Origin: JAAYCT01 sp964499575 | GTDB taxonomy: Bacteria > Bacillota > Clostridia > Saccharofermentanales > Saccharofermentanaceae | Direction of reading: 5' to 3' | Length of the DNA: 15,268 nt | Assembly (NCBI GenBank): GCA_964499575.1 | Contig: CAZCLK010000031.1 | Coordinates: 1-15,268, forward strand | In this document: positions 1-5,533 of the stretch, in pieces | How the letters are laid out: every line of letters starts with the position of its first letter | Position numbering within the stretch: the first letter of the stretch is position 1 | Program-made: the position numbers and the translations under genes | Notes under the pieces: generated by a model | What the model was told of the DNA's origin: nothing | Databases searched by the model: none | Seen by the model: the letters and a program-made list of their open reading frames with translations, nothing else

Positions 1-148
1 GGATCGATCCTACTAGTTGCGTTGAAATGACCGGATTAGTAGGATTTTTTCGAGGCGGAGGCGCGGTTGAGCGCGGATCGATCCTACAAGATTCGCCGAA
101 ATGGCCGGTTTAGTAGGATATTTCCGAGGCGGAAGCGCGGTTGGGAGT
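1..148. repeat. two tandem copies of a 74-bp repeat with internal inverted repeat
   Basis: Copy 1 spans 1-74 and copy 2 spans 75-148. Both begin with the palindrome GGATCGATCC and run in register to a GCGCGGTTG block. Inside each copy ATCCTAC is answered about 22-24 nt later by GTAGGAT; in copy 1 the arms extend to ATCCTACTA/TAGTAGGAT and are followed by a run of six T, so that unit looks like a terminator read on the plus strand. Copy 2 has lost part of the T run. The array may continue to the left of the window. No family is recognised. Confidence 0.75.
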
Positions 149-150
149 AA

Positions 151-210
151 TGTCCATATTAATGGTGTAAATTCAAAGTTGCGTCCGTATAATGGTGAAA
201 ATTCAAAAAA
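151..210. mobile_element. possible relic end of an IS21-type insertion sequence
   Basis: A 5' TGTCC start is followed by two copies of a GTCCrTA-TAATGGTGwAAATTCAAA motif, at about 152-177 and 183-207, so the repeat period is about 30 bp. IS21-family elements begin with TG and carry two or three internal repeats of about 20 bp that bind the transposase, often with a GTGTAAATT-like core. The resemblance is by pattern only. No istA or istB coding remnant is recognisable in the following 220 bases, and no second end is visible. Confidence 0.3.
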
Positions 211-432
211 GAGATGAGCCGCCTCGAGACGGACTTCAAACATACGTTGTTCCGAGTATTCCCCGAAATGGCGAAGAGGAAAATCCACGCGGGCCGCTCC
301 ACCGGACGATTGGGACATTCATTTATCACGGAAGCAGGCGAAGAGCACGGCAAACTGCGGAAAATGTCTATAATTGCGATAGAAAATCGATATGCTTGTT
401 GCGACCGGCCGCGTATAACCGATGCGATTTTA
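211..432. other. non-coding stretch, nothing recognised
   Basis: This interval lies between the repeat block and the end of the kinase gene. Open frames exist on both strands, but none has a convincing ribosome binding site together with a recognisable product. A TATAAT at 369-374 has no matching -35 box. No clear terminator for the minus-strand kinase was seen. Confidence 0.5.
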
Positions 433-1227
433 TCACCACGGCACCCCGCCGTAATGACCGGCGGCGACGCGGCCGAGCTCGGCGCCCTTGCGAAGCGCCA
501 GGCGGATGTTCGAGGTCGCGAGATACTCGGAGGTGAAGCCGGCCTGAAAGGCGTCGCCGCAGCCGGTCGTGTCGATGACCTTTTCGAGCGGGAGGGCGGG
601 CTCAAAGAGCGTCTCTCCGTCCCGGATCGCGACACTGCCGCCGGCGCCGAGCGTCAGCACGATGATGCCCGAAAACCGCCGCGACAGAGCGATCAAATCC
701 GGCAGTTGACCGGGAACCCCGCCGAAATAGGCGATGTTGACCGCATCCAGTCCCTGTTCGAGAAGCTCGTAGGTGTCGAAGTGCAGAAAGTCGACGGCGA
801 GGAAGTTTCGGGAGGTTTTCCGGCGGAGGGCTTCGGGATAATTGATTCCGTTCCCGTGCGTCGACCACAGCGGGTAGTCCGCGATCCGGTCCCAGTCGAC
901 TTCCGAGAGGCAAAAGTTCGCGTACACGCCGTTATCCCAGGCGCCGTCGACGCCGTACCGCTCGCCGTCTTTATCGTTGACGATCCGGTTGGAGGCGGTT
1001 TGACCGGGAAGGCGGCGCAAGCCGGAAAGATCGACCCCGTTTCGTAAAAGAAGGGCCTTGATCCGGTCCCCGGCCTCGTCGGTCCCGATCGCGCCGATAA
1101 AGGCGCTCTCCCAGCCGAGCGACCGGAAGCGGATCGCCTGATTCAAGGCGTTCCCGCCGGCGAAATGTTCCTTCTTCTGTGGAAAATAGTCCATCGCGGC
1201 GACGCTGAAGCAAGCGACTTTTTGCAT
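433..1227 (-). CDS. frlD: PfkB-family sugar kinase, fructoselysine 6-kinase-like
   Basis: A 264-residue ribokinase/PfkB kinase that would phosphorylate a sugar or glycated amino-acid sugar with ATP in the cytoplasm. Visible are the N-terminal substrate motif FAGGNALNQA (22-31), IGAIGTDEAG (44-53), the ATP-site strand VLTLGAGGS (190-198) and the anion-hole/catalytic loop DTTGCGDAF with the base Asp at 225. The NFCLSEVDWDRIADY segment (104-118) and the ending HYGGVPW match the FrlD subgroup from memory (E. coli FrlD has ADFALSEEDY and YHGAW). The length also fits FrlD. The start is the ATG at 1225-1227, preceded by GGGAGGAC with good spacing; an in-frame ATG at 1386 lies in a repeat whose 53-bp period breaks the frame. 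No FrlB-type deglycase is nearby, so the true substrate is uncertain. The gene stands alone, divergent from mgtC. Confidence 0.75.
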   Translation of the reverse strand: MQKVACFSVAAMDYFPQKKEHFAGGNALNQAIRFRSLGWESAFIGAIGTDEAGDRIKALLLRNGVDLSGLRRLPGQTASNRIVNDKDGERYGVDGAWDNGVYANFCLSEVDWDRIADYPLWSTHGNGINYPEALRRKTSRNFLAVDFLHFDTYELLEQGLDAVNIAYFGGVPGQLPDLIALSRRFSGIIVLTLGAGGSVAIRDGETLFEPALPLEKVIDTTGCGDAFQAGFTSEYLATSNIRLALRKGAELGRVAAGHYGGVPW

Positions 1228-1280
1228 GATTTTGTCCTCCCGATCCGGTAATGGGCGGACGGCGTTTGACGATCCATCAT

Positions 1281-1386
1281 CGGCGTCCCCGCCCGTGTTT
1301 CTCTTCCGGGCGTTTCCGCCCGCACGTTCCCGTCGGCGTAACCGTCCGTGTTTCTCTTCCGGGTGTTTCCGCCCGCACGTTCCCAT
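1281..1386. repeat. two tandem 53-bp repeats in the kinase leader, each with a tetraloop hairpin
   Basis: Copy 1 is 1281-1333 and copy 2 is 1334-1386; they differ at only a few positions. Each holds a compact hairpin, at 1307-1322 and 1360-1375, with 6-bp arms CGGGCG/CGCCCG around four bases. Read on the minus strand the loop is GAAA, a GNRA tetraloop; in the second copy one pair becomes C-A on the minus strand (G-T on the plus strand). The repeats lie between the presumed kinase promoter and its start codon, so they would form most of a roughly 150-nt leader. Confidence 0.8.
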
Positions 1387-1392
1387 TGTAGC
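1384..1392 (-). promoter_or_regulatory. extended -10 promoter for the kinase gene
   Basis: On the minus strand TGCTACAAT forms an extended -10 (TGn plus TACAAT). The upstream region is T-rich (GTTTTTACA), but no -35 sits at ideal spacing. Transcription would start near 1377 and include both 53-bp repeats. Confidence 0.45.
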
Positions 1393-1470
1393 ATGAAGCC
1401 GAATTGTAAAAACGAGGATCCTTGTATAAGATGAAAGAAAAGGACCGTTACGCCGAAGAAGGAGGAGACC

Positions 1471-2187
1471 ATGTTTGATTTTGGGATTTTTCCGGATGTA
1501 ATGACAGGAAACTTTGTCGTTCGGGTGCTTTTCGCGGCGCTTCTCGGCGCGATGATCGGGCTCGAGCGTGATATTCGCGGCCGTTCAGCCGGGCTTCGGA
1601 CCAATATGCTCGTGTCCGTCGGATCTTCGGTCTTTATGCTCCTGTCGATCGGTATTGCGGTGAAATGGTTCGAGTCATACCCGGGCTCCGCCGAAGTCGA
1701 CCCGACCCGGATCGCGGCGCAGATCATCACCGGCATCGGCTTCATCGGCGCCGGCGCGATCATCAAGTATAAATTCTCGGTGCAGGGGCTGACGACCGCC
1801 GCCTGCCTGTGGACGACCTCCGCAATCGGAATGGCCTGCGGCGCGGGGTTTTTCGAGCTCGCGATCCTGGCGGCGCTGATCGCGATATTCGTGCTGACAA
1901 TCCTGAGCCGGGTCGAGAAACTCTACTCGAAGGACAACTACCGGATCATCAAGATCACGGTTCATAAGGATATCGCGATCGGGAAGGTCGTTGAACTGAT
2001 TCGGAAGCAGGGCATCCTGGTCCTCCATTATGATGTCGAAAAAGACTACGAGCACTCAACTGTGGCGATTACGGCCGAGGTCAAATTCCAGAACAAGGAA
2101 TCCGACGACCGTATGGCCGAATCGGTGATCGGCGCGCTCGAAAAAAGCGAGCTTCCCATCATCGGCGTGCACTGGCGGCACCAGTAG
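1471..2187 (+). CDS. MgtC/SapB family inner-membrane protein
   Basis: A 238-residue protein of the MgtC/SapB family. The N-terminal half is a multi-span membrane domain with the family hallmarks: GAMIGLERDIRGRSAGLRTN (26-45), RIAAQIITGIGFIGAGAI (80-97) and GLTTAACLWTTSAIGMA (106-122). The C-terminal part (about 155-238) is soluble and fits the ACT-like domain found in longer members. MgtC proteins are tied to low-magnesium growth, membrane potential and inhibition of F-type ATP synthase, but most clostridial members are uncharacterised, so no specific role is claimed. The ATG at 1471 follows GAAGGAGGAGACC, a near-perfect Shine-Dalgarno. It is the only gene here without an obvious carbohydrate link. 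It ends 8 bp from the convergent end of kdgK. Confidence 0.9.
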   Translation: MFDFGIFPDVMTGNFVVRVLFAALLGAMIGLERDIRGRSAGLRTNMLVSVGSSVFMLLSIGIAVKWFESYPGSAEVDPTRIAAQIITGIGFIGAGAIIKYKFSVQGLTTAACLWTTSAIGMACGAGFFELAILAALIAIFVLTILSRVEKLYSKDNYRIIKITVHKDIAIGKVVELIRKQGILVLHYDVEKDYEHSTVAITAEVKFQNKESDDRMAESVIGALEKSELPIIGVHWRHQ

Positions 2188-2195
2188 AATACCTC

Positions 2196-3221
2196 TTACC
2201 GCACCACTCTCCCGGACCCGTCCCCGCCCATGAGGGATCGGACCTCGACGACACTGACGCGATTAAAGTCCCCGCTTACGGAGTGCTTGAGGCAACTTGC
2301 CGCGACGGCGAACTCAAGCGCTTCCGCGTCGGTTTCGAAGGAGAGGAGCCCGTAGATCAGGCCGGCAGAAAAAGAGTCGCCCCCGCCGACGCGGTCGACG
2401 ATATCGCGGATCTCGTAACGGCGGCTCAGTAGAAATTCGGTTCTGTTATTCAAGCACGCCGACCAGCCGTTATTGTCGGCGCTTTCGCTTTCGCGCAGGG
2501 TGACGGCGATTTTCCGGAGGTTCGGGTAATCCGATAGGACCTTTTCGGTCAGGAGGCGGTACTTTTCCGTGTCGAGCGCGCCGGAGCCGACGTCGACGGC
2601 GACCTCGATACCGAGCGCTTTCTGGCAGTCTTCTTCATTGGCGATCAGGACGTCGACGAAGCGGACGAGTTCGGGCATGACTTCGTGCGCGGATGGCCCG
2701 TATTTCCAGAGATTTTTTCGATAGTTGAGGTCGAGAGAGACGGGGATGCCTTTCTCTTTTGCGATGCGGAGGGCCTGTAGGGTCAGGTCGGCGGCGCCCC
2801 GGGAGAGGGCGGGCGTGATACCGGTCACATGGAGCCGGTCGACGCCCGTGAAGGCCGCCTCCCAGTCGATATCGCCGACGACGGCCCGTGCGATCGAGGA
2901 ACCCTCACGGTCGTAGACGACCTTGCTCGGGCGTTGGTTCGCGCCGGTCTCGAGGTAGTAGATGCCGAGCCGGCCCGGGCCGCGGAGGATTTTTCCGGTG
3001 CCGACGCCGAAACGGCGGAGCTCGCCGAGGCAGGCGTCCGCGATGGCGTTGTCCGGAAGGATGGTCAGAAATTCGGCGGGGATGCCGAAACTGCTGAGCG
3101 AGACCGCGACATTGGCCTCGCCGCCGCCGAAGGTCGCCTCAAAAACGGGGCTCTGGAAGAAGCGCAGATGCTCGGGGGTCTTTAAACGGAGCATGATCTC
3201 GCCGAAGGTCAGTACGGTCAT
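2196..3221 (-). CDS. kdgK: 2-keto-3-deoxygluconate kinase (PfkB family)
   Basis: A 341-residue kinase that phosphorylates 2-keto-3-deoxygluconate to KDPG, the penultimate step of hexuronate breakdown. Visible are the N-terminal GEIMLRL (7-13), substrate motif FGGGEANVAVSL (31-42), the KDG-kinase hallmark SLDLNYRKNLW (162-172), and the catalytic loop VDRVGGGDSFSAGLIYGLL (275-293) with Asp282 as base. The late GDFNRVS (317-323) is also typical of KdgK. The start ATG at 3219-3221 follows AGGAGGACACCGAA. It lies 48 bp downstream of eda on the same strand, so the two are probably one transcript giving the last two steps of the pathway. The final residues after the family core (GGDGSGRVVR) look like a non-conserved tail. 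Confidence 0.93.
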   Translation of the reverse strand: MTVLTFGEIMLRLKTPEHLRFFQSPVFEATFGGGEANVAVSLSSFGIPAEFLTILPDNAIADACLGELRRFGVGTGKILRGPGRLGIYYLETGANQRPSKVVYDREGSSIARAVVGDIDWEAAFTGVDRLHVTGITPALSRGAADLTLQALRIAKEKGIPVSLDLNYRKNLWKYGPSAHEVMPELVRFVDVLIANEEDCQKALGIEVAVDVGSGALDTEKYRLLTEKVLSDYPNLRKIAVTLRESESADNNGWSACLNNRTEFLLSRRYEIRDIVDRVGGGDSFSAGLIYGLLSFETDAEALEFAVAASCLKHSVSGDFNRVSVVEVRSLMGGDGSGRVVR

Positions 3222-3269
3222 TTCGGTGTCCTCCTGTTTGCGCGAACGCGTTGCTAATTTTCCGGTATC

Positions 3270-3905
3270 TTATAAATCCGTACGCGGAACGCTTGCCGAA
3301 GCTTCTCTTGCCAGTTTGGTGATCCGATCGAAGTTTCCTTCCGCGATGTCCGCGGACGTGCACAGCCAGCTGCCGCCGACGGCAAAGATATATGGTTGGG
3401 AAAGGTAGGTCTCAATGTCGTTCGCGCCGATCCCGCCGGTCGGAATAAACCGGATACCGCGGAAAACACCGGCCAGCGCTTTCATTGCCGAAAGCCCGCC
3501 GTAGATGTTTGCGGGAAAAAACTTGAGAACCGTAAGGCCATGCGACAGAGCGGACATGATCTCCGTCGGCGTGACGCAGCCGGGAATGACCGGAATGCCC
3601 TCCGAGATGCAGAAGGCTACGACGTGTTCGTTATAGCCCGGCGATACGATGAATCGAGCGCCGGCATCCTTTGCGTGAAGAGCCTGTTCCGCGGTAAGAA
3701 TCGTTCCCGCGCCGACCAGCATCTCCGGGACCTGTTCGGAGACCGCGCGGATCGCGTCGACGGCACATTCGGTTCGAAAAGTGATCTCCATCGTCCGGAT
3801 CCCGCCCTCAAGGAGCGCCAGTGCCGTCGGTACGGCGGAAGCGGCGTCCTGAATGACAACAACCGGCACGATCCCGGTTTGTCCGATCTGCTCCATAACA
3901 TACAT
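3270..3905 (-). CDS. eda: KDPG/KHG aldolase (Entner-Doudoroff aldolase)
   Basis: A 211-residue class I aldolase that cleaves 2-keto-3-deoxy-6-phosphogluconate to pyruvate and glyceraldehyde-3-phosphate. The active-site Glu40 (TMEITFR), Arg44, VGAGTI (64-69), SPGYN (89-92 region) and the Schiff-base Lys128 in LKFFPAN are all present, followed by the phosphate-binding IPTGGIG (154-160) and VGGSWL (176-181). Length matches the family. The start chosen is the ATG at 3903-3905 (MYVMEQIG), since GGGAGG lies 10 bases before it; an ATG 11 codons upstream would overlap that ribosome binding site, and the next ATG is too far from it. It is the first gene of the eda-kdgK unit and diverges from uxaC across a 224-bp regulatory region. 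Confidence 0.94.
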   Translation of the reverse strand: MYVMEQIGQTGIVPVVVIQDAASAVPTALALLEGGIRTMEITFRTECAVDAIRAVSEQVPEMLVGAGTILTAEQALHAKDAGARFIVSPGYNEHVVAFCISEGIPVIPGCVTPTEIMSALSHGLTVLKFFPANIYGGLSAMKALAGVFRGIRFIPTGGIGANDIETYLSQPYIFAVGGSWLCTSADIAEGNFDRITKLAREASASVPRTDL

Positions 3906-3969
3906 ATGATTTATCCCTCCCGTATCCGTTGGATCCATATAAAAGAGTCGTGCTCCTTATGAATTCGAT

Positions 3970-3998
3970 ATTATCCGTGCTCCGCAACGCCTCGACAA
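3970..3998 (-). promoter_or_regulatory. promoter of eda-kdgK
   Basis: On the minus strand a -35 TTGTCG (3993-3998) is 17 bp from a -10 GATAAT (3970-3975), upstream of the eda ribosome binding site. The mRNA leader would be about 60 nt. Confidence 0.5.
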
Positions 3999-4040
3999 GT
4001 ATTCCGCTGCAGGTGAGTATTCCCTAGTATTCTAGCATAT
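3998..4040. promoter_or_regulatory. candidate operator cluster between eda and uxaC
   Basis: AGTATTC occurs three times, at 3998-4004, 4016-4022 and 4026-4032; the last lies inside CTAGTATTCTAG (4024-4035), a near-palindrome, followed by CATA. The related perfect palindrome CTAGTATACTAG sits on the uxuA -10 box at 12069-12080. The form TnGTATnCnA resembles the operators of FadR-subfamily GntR repressors such as UxuR/KdgR-type regulators. The cluster lies between the two divergent promoters, where one protein could control both. The regulator is not in the window. Confidence 0.5.
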
Positions 4041-4047
4041 CTGCGCC

Positions 4048-4076
4048 TTGTCTTACAGCCCGGTATGCGATACTAT
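4048..4076 (+). promoter_or_regulatory. promoter of uxaC-GH2 operon
   Basis: A -35 TTGTCT (4048-4053) is followed after exactly 17 bp by a -10 TACTAT (4071-4076). It begins 12 bp past the CTAGTATTCTAG motif. The start codon of uxaC lies about 45 bp beyond the expected transcription start. Confidence 0.6.
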
Positions 4077-4129
4077 TTGAATAGAGTTCAAACGGGTCCG
4101 CGTGGGCGCAGTAAGCCCGGAGGTGTTGG

Positions 4130-5533
4130 GTGGAAGCTTTTTCCGAAGACAAATTCATGCTCGGCAGCAAGACCGCTCGCGAGCTTTTTCGACTGTACGC
4201 GAAGAATTCGCCGATCATTGACTACCACAGCCATATTGACGCGAGGGAGATCGCCGCGGATGTCCGATTCGAGAACATCACACAGCTGTGGCTTCGGCAC
4301 GACCACTATAAATGGCGCCTGATGCGCGCCGCGGGCGTGGATGAGCGCCGGATCACCGGAGACGCAAGCGACCGGGAAAAATTCGACGCATGGGCATTCG
4401 TGCTCGCCCGGGCGGTTGGAAACCCGTTGTTTCACTGGAGCCATCTGGAACTGAAGCGATATTTCGGCTATAGCGGCGTCCTTTCGGAAAAGACCGCGGA
4501 CGAGGTTTGGGCGTTGACGGAAAACGCGCTCGCTAAGCCTGAAATGGGCGCGCGGGGGCTGATCGCGCGCTCGAATGTCGAGATCCTCTGCACGACCGAC
4601 GATCCGGTCGATACGCTTGAGGGACACCGGGAGATTCTCGCCGATGCGTCGGTCGGATTCCGCGTGCTTCCGACGTTTCGCCCGGACCGTATCCTCAATA
4701 TCGAAAAGTCCGAATTCTTCGAGATTATCGAGCAATTGGAGGATGTCTGCGAGACCCGGATCTTTAAATATGACGACCTCGAGCGCGCGCTTCGCGAGCG
4801 TATGGACTATTTTTCGGAATTCGGCTGTCGGATTTTGGATCTCGGATTCGAGCGTTTCACTTTTGAACCGGCAAGCCGCGAAACCATCGGGCGGATCTTC
4901 GGAAAACGCATGAGCGTGATTACCGGAGTGCTGACGGAGTCGGAGCTCGCTCAGTTCAAGACCGCGATCATGCTGTTTTTCGCGCGGGAGGCCCTCGCGA
5001 TGGATTGGACGATGCAGGTGCATTTCGGCTGCAGGAGAGATAACAATACCGCAATGCTCCGGGCAATCGGCCCCAACACGGGGTTTGACTCTATCTCCGG
5101 AGGCGGGTTCGTCGCGCCGGCGGCCCGGTTTCTGGACGCGCTCGAGCAGGAGGACCAACTGCCGCGCATGATCTTCTACAGCCTTAACCCGAACGACAAC
5201 GCACAGATCGATTCTCTGATCGCCTGTTTTCAAAAAGCGCCGGAGCCCGGGCACCTTCAGCACGGTTCCGCGTGGTGGTTCAACGATTGCGAGTCCGGAA
5301 TCCGCGAGCACTTGCGCGGACTTTCGAACAGCGGATATCTTCCGTCGTTCGTCGGAATGCTGACGGACTCGAGGAGCTTTCTGTCTTTTTCCAGACACGA
5401 GTATTTCAGAAGAATCCTGTGCGACATGCTCGGGAAGGAAGTTGAGGAAGGCCGGTTCCCGGCGGATCTCGAGCTTCTGGGCGGCATCATCGGGGATATT
5501 TGTTACCATAACGCGAAAAGGTTGTTTGATTAA
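4130..5533 (+). CDS. uxaC: glucuronate isomerase (uronate isomerase)
   Basis: A 467-residue amidohydrolase-superfamily enzyme converting D-glucuronate to D-fructuronate (and D-galacturonate to D-tagaturonate). Alignable over its whole length with E. coli UxaC from memory: metal ligands in DYHSHID (His33, His35), DHYKWRLMRAAGV (58-70), TGDASDREKFDAWA (76-89), GNPLFHWSHLEL (97-108), CTTDDPVDTLEGH (154-166), GSAWWFNDCESG (379-390) and GMLTDSRSFLS with catalytic-region Asp412. The start is a GTG at 4130, chosen because GGAGGTG lies just upstream; the next ATG at 4157 lacks a ribosome binding site. Its TAA is immediately followed by the ATG of the GH2 gene, so the two are co-transcribed and probably translationally coupled. 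Confidence 0.95.
   Translation: MEAFSEDKFMLGSKTARELFRLYAKNSPIIDYHSHIDAREIAADVRFENITQLWLRHDHYKWRLMRAAGVDERRITGDASDREKFDAWAFVLARAVGNPLFHWSHLELKRYFGYSGVLSEKTADEVWALTENALAKPEMGARGLIARSNVEILCTTDDPVDTLEGHREILADASVGFRVLPTFRPDRILNIEKSEFFEIIEQLEDVCETRIFKYDDLERALRERMDYFSEFGCRILDLGFERFTFEPASRETIGRIFGKRMSVITGVLTESELAQFKTAIMLFFAREALAMDWTMQVHFGCRRDNNTAMLRAIGPNTGFDSISGGGFVAPAARFLDALEQEDQLPRMIFYSLNPNDNAQIDSLIACFQKAPEPGHLQHGSAWWFNDCESGIREHLRGLSNSGYLPSFVGMLTDSRSFLSFSRHEYFRRILCDMLGKEVEEGRFPADLELLGGIIGDICYHNAKRLFD

Noticed and set aside
1..148. CRISPR array
   Set aside because: Only two 74-bp units in direct abutment, with no repeat-spacer alternation and no cas genes.
214..1047. 277-codon plus-strand open frame at the left end
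   Set aside because: It overlaps the PfkB kinase on the other strand, which has all the kinase motifs and a good ribosome binding site.
1228..1386. N-terminal extension of the kinase from an upstream in-frame ATG at 1386
   Set aside because: The extra residues come from the 53-bp repeats, are Arg/Gly-rich without family match, and the ATG at 1225-1227 has its own ribosome binding site.
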